Below, one piece after another: positions 50,594 through 60,015 of a DNA stretch of 64,000 nt. The translations under genes and the position numbers were made by a program. The notes beneath the pieces are model-generated. The model searched no databases. It was not told the origin of the DNA and was given only the letters and a program-made list of their open reading frames with translations. Origin of the DNA: Leishmania mexicana MHOM/GT/2001/U1103 (lineage: Eukaryota > Euglenozoa > Kinetoplastea > Trypanosomatida > Trypanosomatidae); assembly GCF_000234665.1 (NCBI RefSeq), contig NC_018326.1:558001-622000 (forward strand), in the 5' to 3' direction. Every line of letters starts with the position of its first letter. Within the stretch, counting starts at the first letter, position 1.

Positions 50594-51493
50594 GTGCCTC
50601 TCAAATCTCGGGGCATCTCTTTTCGTTCGCCAGCTTTGAAGGCGGCCTAGCGTGGGGGTGGGTGGGTGTTTTGACCCCAATGCCCATCAGCCCAAGTGAA
50701 CGCGCTGACTGAGTCAGCCACTTGTTGCGTTTCGGCATGTTCTGTCGTTCCTCTCTTCACCCCACCCCTCGCTGCGCTTATTCGTGGAGGTGATTCATAT
50801 CTTATGGCTGCCTCTATGTTCTGGACGTCGAGAGGCAGTCTCTAATGGTAAGGTTTGCTTGGCTCTCTTTTCACTTTGTTGTCTTCGGGCGCACTCCCTC
50901 CCCAAGAAGTATTTATGTTAGAATAAGTTCTCGCTGTATGCGCACGCATTCCCCTATCTGCATGAGGTGCAGATCTCTGTGCACACTATCCCGTAAATCC
51001 GCTTCGAGGAGAAAAAAGATAAAGGCGGTCCACGCTCTTGAATATCAACAGAGGGGACTAGCTGTGCCCAGGTTTGACGTGGTGTGTCTGCTGTCCTCGT
51101 TTTCTCCTGATGCATGAAAAAGGTAGCAGCTTCACCTATCCCAGGCGAACGCGCCATGGAAAGTAGCTGTGCAGGTGCTGAGGAGAAGTGCAGATTCCTC
51201 CGACGCGCTGCCGTTCGACAATCGACTCGGCACAGCGCTTATGGTGGAGCAGTGTCGACAGCAGCCTAGGAGCGCTGTGGTGTGTGTAACGCAGAAAAAA
51301 GAGAAAGAACGACTGCCACGAGAGCAGCTTCTTTTTTAAAATTCTTCCTCTCTTCTGTGTACACTTTCCACTGATGCCGCGGCACTCTCAGCGGTACGCG
51401 GCGCAGTACTCATAAGCACATTCCAATTCGCCTGGACTCACGGTCAGTAGTCGTAGTATTTGTCATCTGGTGTGCCGCCAGCAATTCGTCAGT
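50594..51493. other. Intergenic: helicase 3' UTR and 5' flank of C2-like gene
   Basis: No gene in 0.9 kb. A pyrimidine-rich run (51329-51355) before an AG near 51391 is a candidate splice acceptor for the next gene. Confidence 0.55.
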
Positions 51494-52993
51494 ATGCTGT
51501 GCATTCGGAAGCTAGCGCTAATTGACAGAGCCGACCCAGGGACGGTGTGGAGCTACGACCTAAAGAAGCAATGGTACTACGGCGACCTTGTCGCCGTCCG
51601 CGTGCACGATTCCAACGAGAAGGTGCTTGGATCGACGATCCCAGATGTCTTTGCCCCGACATCAGAGGCGGGGCAGTCTACAGTGTGTGCTTCCTGGATC
51701 AACGAATACCCAGAGGAGGAGCCGATGGCGCCTGAGAAAGCGCCCGAGGAGAGTCCTGGCGAGCCATCCCCTTGTGACTCGCGAGGTGAGGCCGCGATCG
51801 ACGGAAGCGATCCGCCAGAGCCTACAGCGTCTCCGGTGACGCCGGGGAGCACGACGAATGGCTTCAACAATTTGACCGCTCCGCCAGGTGGCGTGGCCGC
51901 AGGTGCCAAATACGCCGAGCCGTGCTCCGCCTCAAATCCACCGCAGCCTGAATTTCCTGCCGGAGGTGCCGCTGAGAGTGATCAAACTGTAACCTCTGAC
52001 AAGCCTTCCGCTGCTGCTAAAACCGCGACGAAGGCAGCAGAAGATCCGTCAGTTTTGCCGACTTCTTTGGCGGCGGCTCCAGGCTCCTCGTTCAGCGAGG
52101 CGCCCACTGGAGAGGGAAATGGTGCTGCCTGCGTCCCGGCATCCGCGACTCCGGTGGCACGCAAGCCCAGATTTAGCGGCTGCACGCCGATCAGCATTGC
52201 TGAGGCGCCAAAGGGTGTTCTCCAATTTCAGGTCATTACAGTGTTCGGGACAAGGGTGGCCGTGGGAGAGGCGAATGTGCAGTCAATCCTGGAGGCTGAC
52301 ACGTCGGGATCACCCCATGTCCAGCACTACGCTGTGCTCATTATCCCAGTCAACACAAATGCGGAGAGTGCCAGCACGATTCACGCGGTGCTGGAATTCA
52401 GCGTTGTCGTTGGGACAACAGATATTGCTACCGTAGTTTCTTTAGCCGCCAGCGCTTCGTACGCGCCGATGTCCACACCACTCCGTGCCGGTAGCACTTG
52501 TGCGTTTTCGACCCACACCTTCTACTTCCCCTCTAAGTTTCTCTCTGGGAACGGCGTCTACATTGTGACGAATGTGCTGTGCGCGGAGAGCTTATCCGAC
52601 AACTCCGTGCACTTGGAGTTTGCCTTGCCAGAGGACTTGAAACGGATGCATGTACTACCGGAGAAGAAGGTTGTCCTCAAAGAGCGCGGGGAGCGCGCCT
52701 ACTTCACGTGCACTTGGGATGTGCTTAGTCCCTACGTGGGGACCGCTACCGGGAAGGACTCGAAGCGTACATCGGCCGGGCTTCATGTTTTGATCCGCGA
52801 CGGCTCTGAAAGCAGGGCTCCTTTTGATATCGAACTGGTCGGTGAGCCTCCTTCAACAAAAGCAAAGGGTGTGGGTCCTTACATGTTTTTTGTGAACCAC
52901 GCCAAAGTCACCAACAACTCTTGCAATGCGGGTGATGAGGGCATCTTGATGGACATTTTGCCTATTTCACTCGTCACTCGTGCGGTCGCGTAG
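51494..52993 (+). CDS. C2-like hypothetical protein 1 (related to the gene at 62110)
   Basis: From the ATG at 51494 the product has 499 residues; the frame's earlier codon at 51470 is GTG. The first ~50 residues (RKLALIDRADPG, then QWYYGDLVAVRVHDSNEK) and the C-terminal half (~235-499) resemble the protein encoded at 62110. A long Ala/Pro/Glu/Ser-rich linker (~65-225) lies between, absent from the relative. The C-terminal half is beta-rich; VLQFQVITVFGTRVAVGEANVQ has the look of a C2-type strand-loop-strand, and FYFPSKFLSGNGVYIV (~345) followed by RAYFTCTW (~400) is the strongest shared signature. No signal peptide or membrane span is seen. The function is unknown; a C2-like fold would suggest membrane or protein binding. 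Confidence 0.8.
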   Translation: MLCIRKLALIDRADPGTVWSYDLKKQWYYGDLVAVRVHDSNEKVLGSTIPDVFAPTSEAGQSTVCASWINEYPEEEPMAPEKAPEESPGEPSPCDSRGEAAIDGSDPPEPTASPVTPGSTTNGFNNLTAPPGGVAAGAKYAEPCSASNPPQPEFPAGGAAESDQTVTSDKPSAAAKTATKAAEDPSVLPTSLAAAPGSSFSEAPTGEGNGAACVPASATPVARKPRFSGCTPISIAEAPKGVLQFQVITVFGTRVAVGEANVQSILEADTSGSPHVQHYAVLIIPVNTNAESASTIHAVLEFSVVVGTTDIATVVSLAASASYAPMSTPLRAGSTCAFSTHTFYFPSKFLSGNGVYIVTNVLCAESLSDNSVHLEFALPEDLKRMHVLPEKKVVLKERGERAYFTCTWDVLSPYVGTATGKDSKRTSAGLHVLIRDGSESRAPFDIELVGEPPSTKAKGVGPYMFFVNHAKVTNNSCNAGDEGILMDILPISLVTRAVA

Positions 52994-53548
52994 CCGGCCA
53001 CTGCGACACGGATACCGTCAGCTGGTGCTGACTCCCTCACGTACCCATCCACTGCGCTGAGAGGGGGAGCCGCTGGACATTGCTTTTCCCTCCATTCCTG
53101 CGGTCTCGGACATATTCCACGAATGACAAAGCGCGACAGAGGGACGTTTTCTTTTTTTATTGCTTTACATTTTTTTTTCACCCATCAACAGTTGCGCAAA
53201 CCAGACATCTTTTCTTACTTTGTGTACCGAGGTTTACCTTGTCCGCCCCACCTTGTCTCTTGTGCAAACAGGGGCGTGGGGGTAGACCTAACACAAACAC
53301 GCGCGGGACGCTCACCCTTTGCCTCTCCCTCCTTGTTCCTATTTCAGATATGACACTGTGGTGTTTTTCTTGCTCTTCAATGGCTGCTCGCCGAGGTTTC
53401 TGTACAGTTGCCCTTTCCGGTGTAGAGGTCAGCCGGTTTGCTTTGTTTGAGTCTTCGTGTACAAGTGAAAGAGCCTGTCCTCTACATTTTCCTTTTGTTT
53501 TTACTCAGTAGTTCAGCCCTGATGACGGTGAGAAACACTTCAGTGCGC
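52994..53548. other. Intergenic: 3' UTR of C2-like gene 1
   Basis: T-rich and mixed sequence with no gene, ending where the dispersed GC-rich element begins. Confidence 0.55.
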
Positions 53549-54066
53549 GGCTTCACAGGGCCCCGCACCCCCCCCTGTCGGGGAGCCAACCAGCCCCATA
53601 TCCCCTTGCCAGTGCTGAACCACTTTCTGGTGGCGACAGGGCCAGGTACCTACGACGTGGTGGGTGAGAACGATTTGTGGTTACTGGCGCCGGCGGTTCG
53701 GTCCTGGATGGCGCGGTGTCGGGGTGGGCTGCGACAGCGCGCACGCATGCGTCATTCATACGGGTGTGAAAGTGCCGGCGTGACCCGTGAGTGCGCAACC
53801 CGGCCCTCGCGCTGCCTACTGGTGGGGGGCCTGGGCCACCCCCGTGGTGTGTGGTCCGGGTGGCGGCCCGCGCCGCTGGGGCGGCCTGCGGTGGGGTGGC
53901 GGGCTGGATGCGGGGGGGGGGCGTGCCCGGGTGGCCGCCTCGGCGTTGTCGCCCCGCGTGTAAAAGGCTGCTTTTCTCCACCCACCAGAGGCCGCGACGA
54001 GCCTGGCAAAGCGGAGCCGGGCTTCGAGTTCATTGGAAAAAGCGCGCCCCGGAAGCAACGAAAAAA
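53549..54066 (+). mobile_element. Dispersed GC-rich element, copy C (most complete)
   Basis: This ~518-base block is the most complete copy of the element seen at 40131 and 41244. It starts ggcttcacagggccccgcaccc and ends ggaagcaacgaaaaaacg, an A-rich tail in the plus orientation. GC content rises abruptly at its left edge and falls at its right edge, which supports insertion. Size, intergenic site and A-tail fit a short retroposon of the SIDER kind, but I cannot confirm the 79-base 5' signature of ingi-related elements. It sits between C2-like gene 1 and L14, in sense orientation. Confidence 0.65.
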
Positions 54067-54579
54067 CGTTGCTGGGTTAGCGGTTCGTCGCTGAGAGTCC
54101 TCGAAACTGCGTTGTGTTATGTCTACACTTCTTGTGTGTGATCCCTGGTGCTTTTTTTTCCATCTGTGATGGCGTGCGCAGTGGCACGCAGCGATTATTC
54201 TCCCGCATTCCAAACAAATCACCCGTTGAACGGTTCAATCACCGAAACAGGAAAGGTGTCGGAGAGACGATAATCCATGCACTTCTCTAGGATGAGGAAG
54301 TACACTCCTAAGGATGGATGGAGTCTTTTCACGGGTACCGCCAATCTACTCGTTGTTTCGTAGCTCCCTTTCGAGTCTCCATCTTGACGTCACCAGGCGA
54401 TTCAGCTGATGCTTCGTTGCCGCCTCCTTTGCGTTGACTCGCCCGGTGCTCTGCCGCCTCGCTCTATTTCCCTCTCCTCCTCTGTGCTTCCCCTTCACAC
54501 ACACACACACACTGACGCATACGTTGTCCCGCTCACGCCTTTGCTGTCTTGTCGTGCGCAGGGTATTGCATTGTGCATA
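54067..54579. other. Intergenic: L14 5' flank
   Basis: About 0.5 kb with no gene; it holds the L14 splice signals. Confidence 0.55.
54469..54561 (+). promoter_or_regulatory. Polypyrimidine tracts and spliced-leader acceptor of L14
   Basis: A pyrimidine-rich run (tccctctcctcctctgtgcttcccc) is followed, after a CA run and a second pyrimidine patch (tttgctgtcttgtcg), by AG at 54560-54561, only 18 bases before the ATG. Short 5' UTRs are usual for ribosomal protein mRNAs in this group. Confidence 0.6.
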
Positions 54580-55107
54580 ATGGTCAAGTCCCACTACATC
54601 TGCGCGGGCCGCCTGGTGCGCATCCTGCGTGGGCCTCGCCAGGACCGCGTCGGTGTGATTGTCGACATTGTCGACGCGAACCGCGTGCTGGTGGAGAACC
54701 CGGAGGACGCGAGGATGTGGCGCCACGTGCAGAACCTGAAGAACGTGGAGCCGCTGAAGTACTGCGTGAGCATCAGCCGCAACTGCAGCGCGAAGGCGCT
54801 GAAGGATGCGCTGGCCTCGTCGAAGGCGCTGGAGAAGTACGCGAAGACGCGCACTGCTGTGCGCGTGGAGGCGAAGAAGGCGTGCGCTGTGTCGACGGAC
54901 TTCGAGCGCTACCAGCTGCGCGTTGCACGCCGCTCACGCGCGCACTGGGCGCGCAAGGTGTTCGACGAGAAGGACGCGAAGACGCCCGTGTCGTGGCACA
55001 AGGTTGCGCTGAAGAAGATGCAGAAGAAGGCCGCAAAGATGGACTCGACCGAGGGCGCTAAGAGGCGCATGCAGAAGGCGATCGCTGCGCGCAAGGCGAA
55101 AAAGTAA
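54580..55107 (+). CDS. RPL14: 60S ribosomal protein L14 (eL14)
   Basis: The 175-residue protein begins with the KOW-like SH3 barrel of eL14 (AGRLVRILRGPRQDRVGVIVDI, with the conserved VLVENPED and RMWR) and ends in the long basic Lys/Ala helix typical of trypanosomatid L14 (KKMQKKAAKMD, ARKAKK). It is a structural protein of the large cytosolic ribosomal subunit. Codon choice is strongly biased to GC3, as expected for a highly expressed gene. The frame is open upstream to 54409 but the ATG at 54580 follows the acceptor AG and starts with the conserved MVKSHYICAGRL. Only one copy is present here. Confidence 0.97.
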   Translation: MVKSHYICAGRLVRILRGPRQDRVGVIVDIVDANRVLVENPEDARMWRHVQNLKNVEPLKYCVSISRNCSAKALKDALASSKALEKYAKTRTAVRVEAKKACAVSTDFERYQLRVARRSRAHWARKVFDEKDAKTPVSWHKVALKKMQKKAAKMDSTEGAKRRMQKAIAARKAKK

Positions 55108-55704
55108 GGCCATACCCTGACTTCGCTTGTTTTGTGATTTTTCGTGGGAGTCGGTGGCCGTGCCACCGGTCTTTCATCGGTTTATTTTTCTCCAGTCTGA
55201 AAGAAGTGCAAAAGCGAACTCATTGTCGTGAGTAAAAGGTGTCGCAAAGGCTGTTATGACTGGGGGACTGTGTGCATTCCTCAGAGTCCACGAAGGCGGG
55301 TGTATGTGGAAGCTGTTTGCGGCATGTGTGAGTGCTCGCGTGTGCCGCGGTGAGTCGGGAGCACTTGTTCGATTCCCCAGGCACGCACGCGGGAGCTGTC
55401 GATGTGGAGCGATGGTGCGCCTACGAGAGCCGTCATCTTCCTCCGCCTTGACATTTGCCTCTGGAGTTCTTTGCCGATGTTGCGCTCGTGACCGCGTGGT
55501 ACAAACCTCAGCAAGTTCGACGGTCACTTGTGGGTGGCTTCTTCAGCGATTCTCTCGCTCTCTCTTCCTCGCTCATCTTCTTTCGCACCGCACAGTCTTC
55601 TCCAGATGTAGGGGTAGTGCTTCCACTGCTTCTTGGGGAGAATCACAGGTGTATACACACAAACACACACACGTTGTGTCTGAAAAGGAAGTCGCCGAGG
55701 AAAA
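55108..55704. other. Intergenic: L14 3' UTR and DPCK 5' flank
   Basis: No gene is seen. Pyrimidine-rich runs at about 55548-55575 followed by an AG near 55590 are the likely DPCK splice signals. Confidence 0.55.
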
Positions 55705-56439
55705 ATGATTCTTATCGGTCTCACGGGGGGAATTGCCTGCGGGAAGTCATCTGTATCGCGAATACTGCGAGACGAGTTTCACATCGAAGTCATCGATGCC
55801 GACCTTGTCGTGCGTGAGCTGCAGACCCCGAATTCTGCGTGCACCCGACGAATTGCAGCGCGGTGGCCCCTCTGCGTGCATCCAGAGACTGGGGAGCTGA
55901 ACCGCGCGGAATTGGGCAAGGTCGTCTTCAGCGATGCACGAGCTCGAAGGGAGCTAGGAAAGGTAATGAACCCCGCAATCTTCAAGGCCATTCTGAAGCG
56001 CATTGCCGCCGCCTGGTGGCGTGATCTTTGGCGCAGTGGCGCTGTCTCGTCGCCATCCATCGTGGTGTTGGACGCCCCTACGTTGTTTGAAACCAAAACG
56101 TTCACGTACTTTATCAGCGCCTCTGTCGTGGTGAGTTGCTCAGAGCAGCGTCAGATCGAGCGACTGCGTAGTCGAGACGGTTTCTCGCGAGAGGCGGCGC
56201 TGCAGCGTATCGGTAGCCAAATGCCTCTCGAGGCAAAGTGTCGGCTTGCCGACTACATTATTGAGAACGACTGCGCAGACGACTTGGACGCGCTTCGCGG
56301 AGGCGTGTGCGCGTGCGTTGCGTGGATGTCGCGGCAGTCAAACAAGCGGCTCACGTACATGTTCGGCACCGTGGCTGTTGGTGCGGTTGGAGTGGCGGCC
56401 GCCGTGGGCTACGCTTGTTACCGACTTCTGCTAGCGTGA
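55705..56439 (+). CDS. DPCK: Dephospho-CoA kinase with C-terminal membrane anchor
   Basis: The 244-residue enzyme phosphorylates dephospho-CoA on the 3'-hydroxyl, the last step of CoA synthesis. It has the P-loop GLTGGIACGKSS (residues 5-16), the substrate motif DADLVVREL (~33-41), the LDAPTLFE segment (~116) and the lid RLRSRDGFS (~151). Unlike most bacterial forms it ends in a hydrophobic segment (about residues 220-243, YMFGTVAVGAVGVAAAVGYA) after a basic stretch, with almost no residues beyond it, so it looks tail-anchored with the kinase domain in the cytosol. Which membrane (mitochondrial outer, ER or glycosomal) cannot be told. The ATG at 55705 begins directly at the P-loop strand. Confidence 0.95.
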   Translation: MILIGLTGGIACGKSSVSRILRDEFHIEVIDADLVVRELQTPNSACTRRIAARWPLCVHPETGELNRAELGKVVFSDARARRELGKVMNPAIFKAILKRIAAAWWRDLWRSGAVSSPSIVVLDAPTLFETKTFTYFISASVVVSCSEQRQIERLRSRDGFSREAALQRIGSQMPLEAKCRLADYIIENDCADDLDALRGGVCACVAWMSRQSNKRLTYMFGTVAVGAVGVAAAVGYACYRLLLA

Positions 56440-56844
56440 GGGGTTGTGCTTGCTTCATTATCACGCTTGCGTGGAGGTACCTACCCCCCGTGTAGGGAGG
56501 GGCGTTTCAGCTGTCATCAAGGAGATGATTCTGACCCCCGCCCGCCCTCTGGGCGGGGCTAGGAGAAGAGTCTCTGCACTGTGCATACTGGGCGTTTTCT
56601 TTCACACGCACGAAGGAAACGAAAGATCGACTCGCAACTACAACGCACCTCTTTTTTATTGCTTGCCAAGGACGAAGCTCAGTCTTGTCGCAGCCATGAT
56701 TCGTGACGCTAAGCTAGCTGTGTGTCACATACGTGCCCTTAATGCGTGCGCGGGTCTTGGTGCAGTCGATTTCACGCAGGGCGAGATGGATAAGACCGAT
56801 GGTGCCTCGTTCCACTCATTAGGTGGGGCATGAAAAGATGTAGA
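56440..56844. other. Intergenic: DPCK 3' UTR
   Basis: No gene is seen. Mixed sequence leading into the first AlaRS polypyrimidine tract. Confidence 0.55.
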
Positions 56845-56909
56845 TGGACGTCTTTTCTTCCTCCTCGTTCTTAGCTCAGTTCTTCTCGCTTTTCTTTTTC
56901 TACGCTGAG
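56845..56909 (+). promoter_or_regulatory. Upstream polypyrimidine tract and acceptor of AlaRS (long-isoform site)
   Basis: A strong pyrimidine run (cgtcttttcttcctcctcgttcttagctcagttcttctcgc, in parts) ends with ctgag, giving AG at 56908-56909. A transcript spliced here would have its first ATG at 56932, in frame with AlaRS and 65 codons before the conserved start. Confidence 0.55.
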
Positions 56910-57060
56910 GTTGGTGTGCGTTTGTGGATATATGTGTGTCTCTCTACATCTGTGCTCTCTACGCCACCATAACACCGTTCCCTTGATCACCCCTTCACCC
57001 AAGCCGTCGCCATCAACACACAGGAGTGTCTTTATAGCCTTTCACAGCGAAAACGAATCC

Positions 57061-57099
57061 CTTTCCTTTTCCTCATCATTCTCTTCCGCGAAACTGAAG
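57061..57099 (+). promoter_or_regulatory. Internal polypyrimidine tract and acceptor of AlaRS (short-isoform site)
   Basis: The run ctttccttttcctcatcatt followed by ctcttcc is a second strong pyrimidine tract, with AG at 57098-57099 as first acceptor. Splicing here would remove the ATG at 56932 and leave the ATG at 57127 as first start with a 27-base leader. Confidence 0.5.
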
Positions 57100-57126
57100 C
57101 GATTCTCTCCGTTGCTGCGCCGCGGG

Positions 57127-60015
57127 ATGTCGTTCACCGAGTGGCCTGTGAGTCGGGTTCGCCAGGAGTTCGTCGACTACTTCAAGAAGCAGGGGCACAC
57201 ATTTGTGCCCGGCAGCCCTGTCTGCCCGCACGATGACCCGACCCTGCTGTTCATCAATGCTGGGATGAATCAGTTCAAAGCGCTCTTTTTGGGCACCGCT
57301 GACCCCAACACTGACTTTGGCCGTCTGAAGCGCGCTGCCAACTCACAGATGTGCATTCGCGCTGGTGGCAAGCACAATGACTTGGAGGATGTCGGGCGCG
57401 ACACGTACCACCACACCTTTTTCGAGATGCTAGGATCATGGTCCTTTGGCGACTATTTCAAGAAGGAGGCCATCCAGTGGGCCTGGGAGCTGCTGACAGA
57501 GGTGTACAAGCTGCCCAAGGATCAGCTCTACGTGACCTACTTTGAGGGAGACAAAAACAACGGGCTGAATCCGGATCTGGAGGCGAAGGAACTGTGGGCC
57601 CAGTTTCTCCCAGAGAGCCAGATCGTCCCCGGCAACGCCAAGGACAACTTTTGGGAGATGGGTGACACCGGCCCGTGCGGGCCGTGCTCGGAGGTTCACT
57701 TTGACCGCATCGGTGGACGCAACGCTGCTAGCTTCGTCAACAAGGACGATCCGATGGTGGTGGAGATCTGGAATCTGGTGTTCATGCAGTTCGAGCGTCG
57801 CGCCGATGGCTTCCTCACCCCGCTGCCGCAGAAGCACATAGACACTGGCATGGGTCTGGAGCGCCTCACTTCTATTCTGCAGGGTGTCAAGTCCAACTAC
57901 GACACAGATGCGTGGATTCCTCTCTTTGAGGCCATCCAGACTGCGACCGGCTACCCCAAGTCGTACGCGGAGATCCGAAACAACCCCGACAGCGACGCCT
58001 TGGTGGCCTACCGCGTTGTCGCCGACCACATTCGCTGCCTGACGTCTGCCGTGGGCGACGGCGTCATGCCCGACTCCGTCGGGCGCGGGTTCGTGCTGCG
58101 TCGAATTATCCGCCGCGCTGTGCGCTACGGTGTGCAGTTCCTCGGTGCCAAGCCTGGCTTCTTCACGCAGCTCGTGGACAGCGTGTGCACCTCCTTGGGC
58201 CCATTCTTCCCGCACCTGAAGGAGCCCCGCAATATTCAGCGCATCAAGGCGGTGCTGGCCGACGAGGAGCAGTCGTTTGCCAAGACATGGGAGATGGGGC
58301 TGAGGCATTTCAACCACGCCGTGAATGAGTGTCGCGCAAACAACTCGAAGGTCATTAGCGGCTCCGAGGCTTTTGTGCTTCACGACCGGTACGGGTTCCC
58401 GGTGGATCTAACGTGCCTGCTGGCTGAGAAGGACGGGATGACGGTGGACCTGGAGGGCTTCAACGCGGAGATGAAGGAAAGCAAGGTTAGCGCAGGCCGT
58501 GTGGCGGCCACCAAGACCTTCATCGACGCGTACCAGCTCGAGGAGCTCAAGACGCGCGGTATACCGCAGACCGATGACGTCGCAAAGTATGTCTGGGAGG
58601 ACTCCACTGGCGACGTACTTGCTATCTTCGACAAGAAGAACAGCAAGTTCATTTCTCTTTTGGAGCCTGGCAACGACCTCGGAGCCGAGGGGGTCGGTAT
58701 CATTCTGAACACCACGAACTTTTACGCTGAGTCTGGCGGCCAGGTGTACGACACCGGCCGCCTGGTCGCGGGTAGCGACAGTGTGTTCGAGGTGAAGAAG
58801 GTGTACAACGTGGCCGGCTACGTGGTGCACGTGGGCAGCCTCAGCAAGGACTCTGCCTCCCCGATCCCCTTGTCCGCGGTGGTGCAGATGCAGGTGGACT
58901 ACGAGCGCCGCCTGCCGATCGCGGCGAACCATACCACGACGCACCAGCTGAACTGGGTACTGCGCCGTGTGCTGGGGGAGAAGCCGGACAACTTCACAGA
59001 GGTGCAGCAGAAGGGCTCCCTCGTGACGGACGAGATGCTCCGCTTCGATTTCAGCTACAGCACAAAGCTGTCGAACGAGGAACTTGTGCGCGTGGAGCAG
59101 CTACTGAACGAGAAGATTCAGGCGGGCCTGCCCGTCTACCGCGAGGAGGTGCCGCTGGAAGCTGCTAGCAAGATTAACGGTCTGCGCCAGATGTTTGGCG
59201 AGAAGTACCCCGACCCCGTCAGCGTCATCTCCATCGGCACCCCGATCAACGAGATGCTGACGAACCCCGAAAAAGAGGAGTGGCGCGATTACGCCGTCGA
59301 GTTCTGCGGCGGCACGCACCTGAAAAACCTCAAGGAGGCCGACAAGGCGGTAATAATCTCAGAGGAGGCTCTCATGAAGGGCGTGCGCCGCGTGGTCGTG
59401 GCCACCAAGTCGGAGGCTGACAAGGTCATCAAGGCTGGGACTGAACTGAAGGGACAATACGATGAGCTGATGCAAAAAGAGGCGACGGCGACCAGCGTCA
59501 AGGCGCTTTCAGTGCTGAACAAAAAGGTGGGTGACAGCTGTATTCCGCTGGTGCTCAAGAACGAGATGCGCGACAACATCGACGCGGCCATCAAGCGGAT
59601 GAACGCGATCCTCAAGTCGCAGGCTGCGGAGGCAAGGGATAAAGCTGCAGAAGCAGGCAAGGCCCTCGGCGCGTCGTACGACGCTGCCGCTGCGCCATTC
59701 CTCGTTCACCAGATGACCGAATTCGGCGCGGAGCGTGAGGCACTGCAGGCGTTTTCCGATGGCTTCTCCAGCACCGTGAGTGGACCGGTCGGGGTCTTTC
59801 TCATCGGCAGCGACGACGAGAAGGCGCTCGCGATTGTGTCCATGCCGGCCGCTTTTGTGGAGAAGAAGATGAGCGCCGTCGCGTGGGCCAAGTCCTCCAT
59901 TGGCAAGGGTGGCGGTAAGCCCAGCGCCGCTCAGTCTGGTCTCCCCGCCAAGGACGTCGCTGCGGCTGCGACGAAGGCCATGGAAGAAGCAGAGAGGATG
60001 AAGGCGTCTCTGTAG
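57127..60015 (+). CDS. AlaRS: Alanyl-tRNA synthetase
   Basis: From the ATG at 57127 (MSFTEWPVSRVRQEF) the enzyme has 962 residues, the normal length. It joins alanine to tRNA-Ala. The class II catalytic core (about 1-250) includes FINAGMNQFK, and the middle region has the recognition helices for the G3-U70 pair. The editing domain, which removes mischarged Ser and Gly, keeps its zinc-type motifs HTTTHQ and CGGTH. A C-Ala-like coiled-coil and globular part ends the protein, with a Lys/Ala-rich tail. The frame stays open upstream to an ATG at 56932, adding 65 residues rich in Ser, Lys and Arg near the junction (SSAKLKRFSPLLRRG), a possible mitochondrial presequence. Only one form of the gene is seen, so both compartments may be served by it. 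Confidence 0.97.
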   Translation: MSFTEWPVSRVRQEFVDYFKKQGHTFVPGSPVCPHDDPTLLFINAGMNQFKALFLGTADPNTDFGRLKRAANSQMCIRAGGKHNDLEDVGRDTYHHTFFEMLGSWSFGDYFKKEAIQWAWELLTEVYKLPKDQLYVTYFEGDKNNGLNPDLEAKELWAQFLPESQIVPGNAKDNFWEMGDTGPCGPCSEVHFDRIGGRNAASFVNKDDPMVVEIWNLVFMQFERRADGFLTPLPQKHIDTGMGLERLTSILQGVKSNYDTDAWIPLFEAIQTATGYPKSYAEIRNNPDSDALVAYRVVADHIRCLTSAVGDGVMPDSVGRGFVLRRIIRRAVRYGVQFLGAKPGFFTQLVDSVCTSLGPFFPHLKEPRNIQRIKAVLADEEQSFAKTWEMGLRHFNHAVNECRANNSKVISGSEAFVLHDRYGFPVDLTCLLAEKDGMTVDLEGFNAEMKESKVSAGRVAATKTFIDAYQLEELKTRGIPQTDDVAKYVWEDSTGDVLAIFDKKNSKFISLLEPGNDLGAEGVGIILNTTNFYAESGGQVYDTGRLVAGSDSVFEVKKVYNVAGYVVHVGSLSKDSASPIPLSAVVQMQVDYERRLPIAANHTTTHQLNWVLRRVLGEKPDNFTEVQQKGSLVTDEMLRFDFSYSTKLSNEELVRVEQLLNEKIQAGLPVYREEVPLEAASKINGLRQMFGEKYPDPVSVISIGTPINEMLTNPEKEEWRDYAVEFCGGTHLKNLKEADKAVIISEEALMKGVRRVVVATKSEADKVIKAGTELKGQYDELMQKEATATSVKALSVLNKKVGDSCIPLVLKNEMRDNIDAAIKRMNAILKSQAAEARDKAAEAGKALGASYDAAAAPFLVHQMTEFGAEREALQAFSDGFSSTVSGPVGVFLIGSDDEKALAIVSMPAAFVEKKMSAVAWAKSSIGKGGGKPSAAQSGLPAKDVAAAATKAMEEAERMKASL

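Noticed and set aside
55330..55400. tRNA-like B-box (gttcgattcc)
   Set aside because: No matching A-box or acceptor-stem pairing could be found at the right distance.
57436..58383. 315-codon minus-strand frame inside AlaRS
   Set aside because: It is an antisense shadow produced by GC3-biased codons of AlaRS and lies against the direction of transcription.
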